Shown: one piece after another, positions 32,766 through 40,589 of the stretch | Position numbering within the stretch: the stretch's first letter is position 1 | How the letters are laid out: every line of letters starts with the position of its first letter | From: Methylocella tundrae | GTDB taxonomy: Bacteria; Pseudomonadota; Alphaproteobacteria; Rhizobiales; Beijerinckiaceae | DNA: 64,000 bases | NCBI RefSeq assembly: GCF_038024855.1 | Contig: NZ_CP139089.1 | Span: forward strand, 868,001-932,000 | Direction of reading: 5' to 3' | Program-made: the position numbers and the translations under genes | The notes under the pieces: generated by a model | The model's input: only the letters and a program-made list of their open reading frames with translations | Told to the model about the DNA's origin: nothing | The model's database searches: none

Positions 32766-34562
32766 ATGCTGCTCATCAAAAGGATCCTCGCCCTCGCCAC
32801 GGCGATTGTGCTGGGCTCGCAGCTCGCCATCGCAGGCGCAACCTCCTCCTATGTGCCGCAGGCCGAAACCCTCGGCGCCACGCTGCGCAGATTGGCGTCG
32901 GCCGCAGCTCACAAAAATCCCTACAACCAGCCGCAATTGCTCGGTGCGCAGCCCTGGATTCAACTCACCGGCGCATATCCCGGCAACGCCGCAGTGGTGG
33001 CGGCGGGAACCCTATATTCCAATGCGGGCCATATCTATTACGCCGCTGTTGGCGGGACGACAGGTACAAGCACTGCTCCAACGGGAACAAACCGCACGCT
33101 GGCATATCCCGATGGAAGTATAACATGGCTCTATTATGGGCTGGCGGCGGGAGACATCGTTTCCAACGGCGGCTATCTGTTCCAGGTGGTGACGCCGGGG
33201 GTCCCGGCAACGACTGGCTCAGGGCCGACTCCTGGAAGCCTGTCTGACGGAACCATCACATGGGCGATGATCGGGCTGCAAACCTCTCCGGTGCTGACGC
33301 AGATCAACACGCACAATGCGGCGTTGACGAATGTCTATAACCCGGTCGGCGGCCTCTCCAATAACTCGCTCGTGCCGGACGGGCCAAACACCGCCAATGG
33401 CTCCGTTTTCCGTTGGGAGGGCGGGTGGCCGGTCGTCCAGAGCTCCGGGTTTGGCGTATTCCCGGCCGGCCCGGATATCTCTCCGGTGACGGGAAACTGC
33501 AACGCTCAGACCGCATATAGCGGCTTGCAGATCCAATGCAATTATGAATCTGTGGAGTTCGTGGCTGAAGCCGCCATAGTCGAAATTAACACCATAAATA
33601 CGGGCACATACGCGATACAGGTTGATGGTCAATACATCAAATCCGGGGCGGGTCCGAATACAGTTGGCGGCGCGACGCTAGTATCTGTGTATAGTGGCGG
33701 AAACGCCAGAATTACACTAGACTTCACGAACATTGGCGGCAGGGCGGCGCACACGATTAAACTTGAAATGACGGCATACAATCTGCTGCGCCAAGTATCT
33801 GTAGGCCCTTATGATTATATTACATATCCGAACCAATCCGATAATTTCGGGGTCGCCTTCGTTGGGTCCAGCCTGACAGCTGGAACGGGCGCGACGGGGA
33901 CTTATTCGAGCTGGTCCAATGTCTTCCGGCAATTGGTCGGGCTTCCTGACGCGGCGAATTTCGCTATCGGTGGCACTGGACTTCTTAATCCGGGAACGTC
34001 GACCCCCTACATCAGCCACTTCATGGCCGATCTTTCAAGATATGCGGCCTTCCGAGGTGCGCCGAAAGTGATCTTCGTCGAGGCGGACATCAATGATGTC
34101 TCCTACGGATCGACTGCGGCGCAAATTACAACCGCCGCGACGACCCTGATCAAAACCCTACGGGCGGCATATCCGGGCGGCCCAAAAGGGACGCTCATCG
34201 TTGGCGTCGCCTCGCAGAATGTAGGTCAGGGCGGCGGCTCGCTCGGCACATGCGGCACGGCGATCCAGTGCGAGGCGGCGGTTCAGGCGGCGTTCACCGC
34301 GCAAGCAGCCTCAGGGGACCAATACATCGGCTTTATTCCCAATTATGGCGTTCCCACGCCGCCCGGCCCAGTCCTCACCGGCACGGGTCATCAGACGACG
34401 CTGGACGGCACGTGCAACGGCGCCAATGCGACGGGATCGACCGCCGGCAACAACTACATCGACCTGTCCAGCAGCGGCCCGCATCCGAACGATTGCGGCT
34501 ATATGGTGTGGGCCAAGGCCATTGTTGCGGCCTACCGGGCGATCATCAACGCTTTGCCGTGA
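32766..34562 (+). CDS. Exported SGNH/GDSL-type hydrolase, 598 aa
   Basis: ATG 32766 gives a clear signal peptide (MLLIKRILALATAIVLGSQL, Ala-x-Ala cleavage near residue 24). Two beta modules with D-G-[ST]-ITW repeats follow around residues 118-185. The C-terminal third is an SGNH hydrolase: FVGSSLTAG with the nucleophile Ser, an EADINDV block and SGPHPNDCGY with the probable Asp/His. Such esterases remove acyl groups from glycans. A signal peptide on a phage protein suggests it acts in the host envelope. Confidence 0.75.
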   Translation: MLLIKRILALATAIVLGSQLAIAGATSSYVPQAETLGATLRRLASAAAHKNPYNQPQLLGAQPWIQLTGAYPGNAAVVAAGTLYSNAGHIYYAAVGGTTGTSTAPTGTNRTLAYPDGSITWLYYGLAAGDIVSNGGYLFQVVTPGVPATTGSGPTPGSLSDGTITWAMIGLQTSPVLTQINTHNAALTNVYNPVGGLSNNSLVPDGPNTANGSVFRWEGGWPVVQSSGFGVFPAGPDISPVTGNCNAQTAYSGLQIQCNYESVEFVAEAAIVEINTINTGTYAIQVDGQYIKSGAGPNTVGGATLVSVYSGGNARITLDFTNIGGRAAHTIKLEMTAYNLLRQVSVGPYDYITYPNQSDNFGVAFVGSSLTAGTGATGTYSSWSNVFRQLVGLPDAANFAIGGTGLLNPGTSTPYISHFMADLSRYAAFRGAPKVIFVEADINDVSYGSTAAQITTAATTLIKTLRAAYPGGPKGTLIVGVASQNVGQGGGSLGTCGTAIQCEAAVQAAFTAQAASGDQYIGFIPNYGVPTPPGPVLTGTGHQTTLDGTCNGANATGSTAGNNYIDLSSSGPHPNDCGYMVWAKAIVAAYRAIINALP

Positions 34563-34574
34563 TGCTGGCCGGGT

Positions 34575-34916
34575 TTGATTAGATCCACTCTCGGCGCGCT
34601 GGCCGTGCTCGCATGGCTGGCCGCTGCCGCTCAGATCGCCCGCGCGGAAACGTGCCGGGCGTCGTTCTATGGCCCGGAGAGCGGTCATCAGACCGCCAAT
34701 GGCGAACGCTTCCGCCCGATGGGCCTTTCGGCCGCTCATCGCACATTGCCATTCGGGACGCGCCTGCGCGTCTCGGCGAATGGCCGCAGCGTCATCCTTC
34801 GCATCAATGATCGCGGGCCCTTCGTGCGCGGCCGCTGCATCGATCTTTCCCTGGGCGCCGCACGGGCGCTCGGCATCGCCGGCGTGGCGATCGTTCGACT
34901 CGATCACCTTCACTGA
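34575..34916 (+). CDS. RlpA-like double-psi beta-barrel protein
   Basis: TTG start at 34575. The 113-residue protein has a signal peptide ([20 protein letters not shown]) then a complete RlpA-type barrel: [46 protein letters not shown]. RlpA proteins cleave or bind peptidoglycan lacking stem peptides. Here it lies between the SGNH hydrolase and a glycosyltransferase, which suggests envelope modification or help in lysis. Confidence 0.75.
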   Translation: MIRSTLGALAVLAWLAAAAQIARAETCRASFYGPESGHQTANGERFRPMGLSAAHRTLPFGTRLRVSANGRSVILRINDRGPFVRGRCIDLSLGAARALGIAGVAIVRLDHLH

Positions 34917-34940
34917 TTTCTCTTTCGATAAGGCTCTCTC

Positions 34941-35876
34941 ATGCGCGCGGATCTTCTGCATGTGGTTACGGCTGTGGCCAATCCGGTTCGCTGGAAAAGC
35001 CGGATCAGCCTCTATCATGAATTCGAGCGGCATATGCTCGACAGCGGCGTGAAGCTGACGACCGTTGAATGCGCCTATGGTGAACGGCCATTCGAACTCA
35101 GCAACCCGCATGTCAACCACGTAAAGGTGCGCGCCAACCCCGCCGCCTTGGTGTGGAACAAGGAAAACCTACTCAACATTGGCGTCTCCCGCCTGCCGCC
35201 CGAGGCAAAATATATCGGTACGTTCGATGCCGACATCACGTTCCGCCGCAAGGACTGGGCCGCGGAGACGGTGCATGCGCTGCAGCACTATCCCGTCGTG
35301 CAGCCGTGGTCTGATTGCTATGATCTTGGGCCCAACGGGGAGCACATCGAGGCGCATCGGTCCTTCTGCCGGCTTGTTCACGAGAAGAAGCCGATCGTCC
35401 AGGGGCCGAATGCTGTTAACGGACCTTATAAATTTGGCCATCCGGGCTATGCCTGGGCGTGGACGCGCCAGGCGCTCGAATGGGTTGGCGGCCTTGTCGA
35501 AACCGCCGGTCTCGGCGCCGGCGATCATCATATGGCGATGGCGCTGATCGGCCGCGTCGACGACAGCATCCCCGGCAACATTGGCGACGCCTACAAGAAG
35601 CCGCTGCGGCTTTGGCAGGCGCGCGCCATGCCGCATATCGCCCGGAGCATCTCTTATATCGCCGGCACGATCGAACATGGCTTCCACGGCCCGAAGGCCA
35701 AGCGCGCCTATGTCGATCGCTGGGGCGTCCTCATCAACAATCATTTTGATCCTGAAACAGATCTCAAGCGCAACACTTACGGAGTGCTCGAGCTCGCCGG
35801 CAACAAGCCGGCGCTTCGACATGATGTCGATCTGTATTTCCGCCAGCGCAACGAAGACGCCAACGTCGCGGAGTGA
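34941..35876 (+). CDS. Putative glycosyltransferase-like protein, 311 aa
   Basis: The fold looks GT-A-like: an N-terminal Rossmann segment (LLHVVTAVANPVRW), then FDADI with a DxD-type metal site at residues 96-98. A distal FGHPGYAWAWTRQALEWVGG plus AGDHHMAMALIG part resembles galactosyltransferase-like C-terminal motifs. It would transfer a sugar from a nucleotide sugar, perhaps to lipopolysaccharide or phage components. The next gene starts 3 bp after its stop. Substrate unknown. Confidence 0.6.
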   Translation: MRADLLHVVTAVANPVRWKSRISLYHEFERHMLDSGVKLTTVECAYGERPFELSNPHVNHVKVRANPAALVWNKENLLNIGVSRLPPEAKYIGTFDADITFRRKDWAAETVHALQHYPVVQPWSDCYDLGPNGEHIEAHRSFCRLVHEKKPIVQGPNAVNGPYKFGHPGYAWAWTRQALEWVGGLVETAGLGAGDHHMAMALIGRVDDSIPGNIGDAYKKPLRLWQARAMPHIARSISYIAGTIEHGFHGPKAKRAYVDRWGVLINNHFDPETDLKRNTYGVLELAGNKPALRHDVDLYFRQRNEDANVAE

Positions 35877-35879
35877 GAT

Positions 35880-36734
35880 ATGACCCTGCTTGATCGACAG
35901 AGAGAACTGACGGGTTATCTCATCGCGGGATATCCGGATCTTGGCCTTCCAGGGCTTCCGCTCGTCTCAGCATCCGCGGGGACGGGCAATTCGACGCAGG
36001 AGAACCTGTGCCAGCCAGTGACGACAGGCCCGAAGGATCATGGCTCGGACGGCCTCTTCCAATGGCGCGAAGAGCGCCTCGCCGAAATGCAGTCCTGGTG
36101 CACGGCGCATTTTGGCGATTGGAAAACGGTCAAGGCGCAAGCCGCCTTCTTCCTGAAGGAGCTGCGCGATGGGGACGCGGGCGGCGTCAAATATGATGCG
36201 CTCTATCGGGATCTTCTCGACGGCAAAAAGTCGCTCGCGACCCTGACGACCAACATAAACCGGTTCTATGAACGCTCCGCCGATGACGAAGCCACCAATA
36301 ACAAGCGAATCAAATACGCGACAGACGCCCTCAACGCCATGGGCGGAGTAAAGGCTGCGCCGCCAGTAGTTCATTCGGCCGCGCCTGCAATTGTCGCAGG
36401 CGCCGCGGCAGGAGCGGGACTGTTGTCTCACATCGTCCATGGTGCGGCGTGGATCGGGATAGCCGTGCTCGCCGTCGCCATCATCGCCGCGATCGCCGCC
36501 GCCGCCACGGCGCTGCGGCAGGCGAAGACGGTTTCGACGCTGGACAGCGCTGTCGCTGATCTCAAGGCGAAGGCGTTGGCGGTCGAAGCCGCCAAGGCCA
36601 CCACGATCGCCTCGATCTCGGCCGAGGAGACGAAAGTCGCCGCCGCGAAGGCTGTCGTGGCCGGCGTCCAAACGGCTGCGCCAGCGTCCGCCGCATCGCT
36701 GCCTATCGTTCCTCCCACGCCCGCGAAAGGATAA
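35880..36734 (+). CDS. Phage lysozyme-type endolysin with C-terminal membrane segment
   Basis: Residues ~30-155 look like the phage tail-tip/lysozyme family: QENLC (possible catalytic Glu) followed by HGSDGLFQWREERLAEMQSW, and TTNINRFYERSADD. About residues 180-215 form one hydrophobic helix (AAWIGIAVLAVAIIAAIAAA), then an Ala-rich coiled coil to the end. A membrane anchor after the enzyme domain is unusual and would keep the enzyme at the inner membrane. It opens the lysis block. Confidence 0.65.
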   Translation: MTLLDRQRELTGYLIAGYPDLGLPGLPLVSASAGTGNSTQENLCQPVTTGPKDHGSDGLFQWREERLAEMQSWCTAHFGDWKTVKAQAAFFLKELRDGDAGGVKYDALYRDLLDGKKSLATLTTNINRFYERSADDEATNNKRIKYATDALNAMGGVKAAPPVVHSAAPAIVAGAAAGAGLLSHIVHGAAWIGIAVLAVAIIAAIAAAATALRQAKTVSTLDSAVADLKAKALAVEAAKATTIASISAEETKVAAAKAVVAGVQTAAPASAASLPIVPPTPAKG

Positions 36735-36739
36735 TCCAC

Positions 36740-37156
36740 ATGAGCGGCTTCCTACACGCCATTCTCGTCATTCTCGCGATCGCCGCCGGGGGCGGCGCTG
36801 TCTATGTCTATTTCACGTACATCCGAAACAAAATGGTCGAGACGGCGGCCGTGACGGGCAAGGCCGCGACCGTTGCGGCGACTGCCGGGCCGGAAAAGAT
36901 CCTCGCTATCTTGCAAGGGTGGAAGACGCACATCTTGGTCCTCGTCGGCGTGGTGACGAACGGCCTCGCCGCGATCCCGCACGCGCTCGCCTGTTTCAAC
37001 GCCGAACTTCTGCAGCAATGGCAGGCTCTGCCGTGGTCCTCGGTCGTTGATGTTCATGTCGCGGCATGGATCAATTTTGCCATTCTCGCGCTGATCCCGC
37101 TGACGCATGAACAGGGCGTCAACCAGGCCGCCAAGACGCCGCCGCAGGGGCAGTGA
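36740..37156 (+). CDS. Membrane protein, possible holin, 138 aa
   Basis: Hydrophobic segments are at residues ~7-27 (ILVILAIAAGGGAVYVYFTY), ~63-85 (HILVLVGVVTNGLAAIPHAL) and ~108-124 (VAAWINFAILALIPL). Small size, three hydrophobic segments and position between lysozyme and a second membrane protein fit a holin or antiholin. No diagnostic motif. The next gene starts 1 bp later. Confidence 0.5.
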   Translation: MSGFLHAILVILAIAAGGGAVYVYFTYIRNKMVETAAVTGKAATVAATAGPEKILAILQGWKTHILVLVGVVTNGLAAIPHALACFNAELLQQWQALPWSSVVDVHVAAWINFAILALIPLTHEQGVNQAAKTPPQGQ

Positions 37157-37157
37157 G

Positions 37158-37607
37158 ATGGGCGCGCTCATTCTTCCCCTCCTCAACGCCCTGTTTGGCG
37201 GTCTTATCACGCCGTTTGTGACGGCATGGGTCAATTACAAGACGAATACGGCGACGATCAAAGAGCAGGGCTTCGCGGCCGGCGCCGCAGCGGACGCAAC
37301 CGTGATGCAGGCGGCGCTCGCCAGTGACGTTCAGCTCGCGGCCCTGAAAGTCCAGGTCTATGGCCAGCCGATCAATCGGTTGATCATGCTGATCGCGGGC
37401 GTGCCGCCGGCACTGCATTTCGGGCTGATCTTTATCGATACGATCTTGGCCTCGAAAGCCTTTCTTGGCGCTCCCTTTTTCGGCGTCGCCAAGCTGCCCG
37501 CGCCCTACGACACCTTCGAATGGGCGATCGTCTCCAGCTTCTTCCTTGTCCATGCGGTGACGCTTGGAACAAGCAACGTCTCCTCCTGGCTTGGGAAGGC
37601 GAAATGA
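37158..37607 (+). CDS. Membrane protein, possible holin, 149 aa
   Basis: ATG 37158 follows GCAGGGGCAGTGAG. The protein has an N-terminal hydrophobic run (ILPLLNALFGGLITPFVTAW), a basic/helical middle and C-terminal hydrophobic segments (RLIMLIAGVPPALHFGLIFI, AIVSSFFLVHAVTL). Its layout resembles the three-helix holin family of alphaproteobacterial phages and gene transfer agents. Its stop overlaps the next ATG by ATGA. Confidence 0.55.
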   Translation: MGALILPLLNALFGGLITPFVTAWVNYKTNTATIKEQGFAAGAAADATVMQAALASDVQLAALKVQVYGQPINRLIMLIAGVPPALHFGLIFIDTILASKAFLGAPFFGVAKLPAPYDTFEWAIVSSFFLVHAVTLGTSNVSSWLGKAK

Positions 37608-37834
37608 AAATCATCGTCCTGGTCCTGACATGCCTTGCTTCCACACCACAGGAAGAGTGCACCAAGAAAACAGCCATCGATTTTCGCGAGATCGCTGCCG
37701 ATTCGATCATGCAATGCGCCATGGCGGGCATGACGATTGCCGCCAGCGATCCCCGCGGCAATGAGGGGCTTCGCACCAAAATCGTCTGCGGACGTCCGAC
37801 AAAGGAAGGGAGCCGCGCAGATGGCGGTCAATGA
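37604..37834 (+). CDS. Small exported Cys-containing protein of the lysis block, 76 aa
   Basis: A hydrophobic start MKIIVLVLTCLAST looks like a signal peptide, followed by EECTKKTAIDF and the two Cys in SIMQCAMAGMT and KIVCGRP. Similar short exported proteins are found near lysis genes in alphaproteobacterial phages. It overlaps genes on both sides (4 bp and 14 bp), so translation is coupled. Possibly an outer spanin partner, but no lipobox is visible. Confidence 0.5.
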   Translation: MKIIVLVLTCLASTPQEECTKKTAIDFREIAADSIMQCAMAGMTIAASDPRGNEGLRTKIVCGRPTKEGSRADGGQ

Positions 37835-38096
37835 GAATGATATTGTCGGCGCGGTCGTCTCTGGAAACATAGGACAGCTTCTGGGCGCCGGCAGCTTTGG
37901 GGCGGTCTTCGGCGCGATTGCCATCATCGTTGCCGCGCTGATCAAAAGGCAGCCGGCCATGGTCGCGGCGGTCAATGATAGCGTCCGCACGTTGTTCGAG
38001 GCGCAGGAAAGACGAATCGTCGAGCTCGAGGAGAAAGTTGTTGAGCTGACGAAGGCGCTCGAGGAAGCGCGCAAGCAGCGGGGCTTTGGCGCATGA
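37821..38096 (+). CDS. Membrane-anchored coiled-coil protein, spanin-like, 91 aa
   Basis: ATG 37821 lies within the end of the previous gene, preceded by GGAAGGGAG. The protein has one N-terminal transmembrane helix (about residues 17-42, GAGSFGAVFGAIAIIVAALI) and then a long charged coiled coil (AQERRIVELEEKVVELTKAL). This is the topology of an inner-membrane spanin (Rz-like). The stop overlaps the metallophosphoesterase start. Confidence 0.5.
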   Translation: MAVNENDIVGAVVSGNIGQLLGAGSFGAVFGAIAIIVAALIKRQPAMVAAVNDSVRTLFEAQERRIVELEEKVVELTKALEEARKQRGFGA

Positions 38097-39415
38097 TCGG
38101 CCTGACCAAGAAGGAAGCGCGGCGCAGCGTCGAGGCCGTTCAGAAAGCCCTCAAAGCCGGCCATGCGCCGCCGAACGGCAAATCGGAGAGCGGCAAGAGC
38201 GCGGTCTCCGTCGCAGCGGCCGCTCTTGGCATAGCGCCATCGACGCTCTTTTCCCGAGTGAAGGCTGGCGGCCCATGCGAGCGCCTCCATGCGCTGCCGG
38301 TTAATTGGTCGCTGGCGAAGCCCGCGCCGGAAGCAGCGCCGCCGCGTCCGCCAGCCGATCCAATCGAGGTGCGGCGGCTGAAGGACCGCGTCCGCGCGGA
38401 GGCCACCGGCCGGCAAATCGCAGAGCGCCGGCTCGCGGATGGCGAGGCGATTCGCGAAGCTCTATTTCGGCTCACGGCCGCGCCGCTCGATCCGCCTTCA
38501 TGGAACCCGAAGCCGGACCGGCCGGATGGCAAGGTGGGCGAGGCAATTATCCTGCCGATCTCCGACATCCACATGGGCGAGGTCATCGATCTCGACCAGA
38601 TGGGGGGGCGCAACAGCTACAATGTGAAGATCGCGCGCCGGCGCATCGAACGGCTTTTCGCCTCGGCGGTGAAGCTGGCGACGGTCCATTGGTCCGGACC
38701 CAAGCCCTCCGCGATCTTTGTGCCGCTGATGGGCGACCTTGTCTCGGGCGAGATCCATGAGGAGCTCGCCAAGACCAACGATCTCCTCGCTATTCCGGCC
38801 GTGCGGGCGGTCTCGGAAGCGCTCATCGCGGGCTTTGACATGCTCGTGCGGGAATTCCCCGCGACGCCAATCCACGTAATCAGCGTGCCTGGCAATCATG
38901 GCCGCACGACACGCAAGCCCGAATCGAAAGGGTTTGCTTTAAATTCCTATGACACGCTTGTCGCCTGGACGATCGAGTCCTGGTACGCGGCCAAGGGCGC
39001 AGATCAGATTTCGTTTTCTGCGCCTGCAAGCGGCGACGCTCTGGTCAATATCCTCGGCTGGAATGTCCTGCTGACGCATGGCGATCGAATCGGCTCGCGC
39101 GGCGGCGCGGGCTTTGTCGGCGTCTCCGCCACGGCGACGCGCGGCATGAAAAAGCTGATCGAGGATTATTCGGCCGAGGGCGTGATTCTCGACACGATCA
39201 TCGTCGGGCACTTTCACTCGCCGATGGAGCTCGAGTATGGATTTGTCAACGGAAGCCTGCCGGGGCCGTCCGAATATGGGCGGTCCTTGCGCATGCGCTC
39301 ACACCCAGCCTCGCAATGGATGCTCTCGGTGCATCCGCGCCGCGGCATCGCCAGGCGCTGGAAGATCATGGTCGGCGACCCGAGCGAGGGCAGCATTTAT
39401 AAGGGTCGGGCATGA
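38093..39415 (+). CDS. Calcineurin-like metallophosphoesterase with N-terminal DNA-binding-like region
   Basis: The complete metal-site set is visible: SDIH (157-160), GDLV (214-217), GNHGR (267-271), THGD (328-331) and GHFH (372-375). The N-terminal ~70 residues carry a helix-turn-helix-like stretch (VSVAAAALGIAPSTLFSRVK). The fold hydrolyses phosphodiesters or nucleotides using two metals. Overlaps on both sides tie it to the lysis block and kinase. Role in the phage is unknown; nucleotide-signal or DNA-end processing is possible. Confidence 0.75.
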   Translation: MIGLTKKEARRSVEAVQKALKAGHAPPNGKSESGKSAVSVAAAALGIAPSTLFSRVKAGGPCERLHALPVNWSLAKPAPEAAPPRPPADPIEVRRLKDRVRAEATGRQIAERRLADGEAIREALFRLTAAPLDPPSWNPKPDRPDGKVGEAIILPISDIHMGEVIDLDQMGGRNSYNVKIARRRIERLFASAVKLATVHWSGPKPSAIFVPLMGDLVSGEIHEELAKTNDLLAIPAVRAVSEALIAGFDMLVREFPATPIHVISVPGNHGRTTRKPESKGFALNSYDTLVAWTIESWYAAKGADQISFSAPASGDALVNILGWNVLLTHGDRIGSRGGAGFVGVSATATRGMKKLIEDYSAEGVILDTIIVGHFHSPMELEYGFVNGSLPGPSEYGRSLRMRSHPASQWMLSVHPRRGIARRWKIMVGDPSEGSIYKGRA

Positions 39416-40089
39416 CGGCGGTTGAATGGCGCGGGCCGCGCCTCATCGGCTTCGCCGGCCGCGCGGGCGCAGGCAAGACCACGGCCGCACGTTATCTTTG
39501 CGAGCGCTATGGTTTCACCCGTGTCCGATTCGCTGGGCCCCTGAAAGATATGATGCGCGCGCTCGGCCTGACTGACGCGGAGGTCGAGGGAGACCGCAAG
39601 GAAGCGCCATGCGATCTTCTGTGCGGTAGGACGCCGCGCCAGGCGATGCAATGGCTTGGCACAGAATGGGGCAGGGATCTGCTCGGGCCTGATTTCTGGG
39701 TCGAGGCATGGTCGCGCCAGGCGCAGGGGGTCTTGGTGGCCGGCGGCCGCGTCGCCATCGATGACGTCCGCTTTCTGAACGAGGCGTCGAAGATCTGGGG
39801 CTTCGGCGGCATTGTCGTGAAGATCGTCGCGGAGGGGGCTGCGCCGCCGCCGGCTTCGCATCGCTCGGAAGAGCAGGGCTTCCCGTATGATCTGACGATC
39901 GAAAATCCACATGATGGCCTTCTTGCGCTGCATCATGGGATAAATATGCTGAATTGTTCGGCGGCATTCGGTGACGCCGTGCGGCGCAGATATTGGCGGC
40001 AGCATCTCGGCGATCATGCCGCTGGCGTGGACGCGCCGCTCTCCCATGCCGAGGCATGTGGAGATCCGGGAGACACAAAATCCCGATAA
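39412..40089 (+). CDS. Deoxynucleoside monophosphate kinase-like P-loop protein
   Basis: The 225-residue protein has an N-terminal P-loop GRAGAGKT (16-23) and the conserved KEAPCDLLCGRTPRQAMQWL plus GTEWGRDLLGPDFWVEAWSR, and VAIDDVRFLNEA. These fit phage deoxynucleotide kinases (T4 gp1-like), which charge the dNTP pool for phage DNA synthesis. The C-terminus ends 73 bp before the attachment site. It starts within the previous stop. Confidence 0.8.
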   Translation: MTAVEWRGPRLIGFAGRAGAGKTTAARYLCERYGFTRVRFAGPLKDMMRALGLTDAEVEGDRKEAPCDLLCGRTPRQAMQWLGTEWGRDLLGPDFWVEAWSRQAQGVLVAGGRVAIDDVRFLNEASKIWGFGGIVVKIVAEGAAPPPASHRSEEQGFPYDLTIENPHDGLLALHHGINMLNCSAAFGDAVRRRYWRQHLGDHAAGVDAPLSHAEACGDPGDTKSR

Positions 40090-40162
40090 AATTCCCGAAG
40101 GTCGCAAATAAACGCGCGCATCCACTTGATTTACAAGCACTTCGCGCCTTGCGCACTTATGA

Positions 40163-40207
40163 CTGGGGGACTAGGGGTCGTGGGTTCGAATCCCGCCACT
40201 CCGACCA
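40163..40207 (+). other. Right attachment site (attR): 3' half of tRNA-Pro gene
   Basis: From the anticodon loop on, the sequence is a proper tRNA 3' half: CTGGGGG loop (anticodon GGG if the variable loop is 5 nt), ACTAG stem, T arm GTGGG-TTCGAAT-CCCGC, acceptor CACTCCG, discriminator A, CCA. The expected 5' stem is absent upstream, so homology starts at about 40163. The intact tRNA gene should lie beyond the left prophage end. Confidence 0.85.
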
Positions 40208-40585
40208 TTAAAATCAAGCATCTCAGCGAATGGATGCTTCCGGCGAGGAACATTCAGAAGCGAACCGGAAGCAGGAGGCGTGCGGGGGGCGATTCGGCAA
40301 AGGAGCCGCCATCGACCTTCTACCATCGCACGGGCGCCCGCCGCCGGGGTCTGGACAGAATTGGCCAATGTCGCAGCTCCCGCGCCGCCGCCGCTGTCAC
40401 CCCGTGACCTTTGGACGTTTGGTTACCGCAATGCCGAGCGTCCAAATCAAAACGGAGGATCGGTCCGTAAATAGCGGGAGGATAACGGGAACAGCGCGTG
40501 GCTCGTAGTCCCGCAATGAGGCGACGCGGATTGATCTTGAAGATTGAAGGATCGCCAGTCCCGGTCCGCTTCGGACGTTTGCATT
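40208..40585. other. Non-coding host spacer next to attR
   Basis: 378 bp without a supportable gene. It contains a TTTGGACG...CGTCCAAA inverted repeat around 40420-40450 and no other recognised element. It ends at the CTAG duplicated by the IS701 element. Confidence 0.5.
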
Positions 40586-40589
40586 CTAG

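Larger units (their letters stand above)
1..40207 (+). mobile_element. Prophage (right ~40 kb), lambda-type head and Mu-type contractile tail, integrated at tRNA-Pro
   Basis: A continuous set of phage genes runs from a replication primase through packaging, head, neck, contractile tail, fibres and lysis. It ends at a 3' tRNA-Pro fragment that marks the right attachment site. The left end and integrase are not in the window. Head genes match the lambda order (TerS, GpA, gpW, portal, S49 protease, decoration, capsid E). Tail genes match the Mu order (gpL-like sheath, gpM-like tube, gp41-like chaperone, tape measure, gpN, gpP, gp45 to gp48). All virion genes inspected have open frames, so it looks intact on this side; whether it can be induced is unknown. 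Confidence 0.93.

Noticed and set aside
40126..40407. A 93-codon frame across the attachment site
   Set aside because: Covers the tRNA fragment; no protein features.
40541..40589. Left flank of the ISs as the missing amidase part
   Set aside because: In phase it reads SRSASDVCILALAYD across the junction, superficially like an amidase, but a stop lies at 40538-40540, spacing to the conserved LALAYD is wrong and no catalytic sequence is present.
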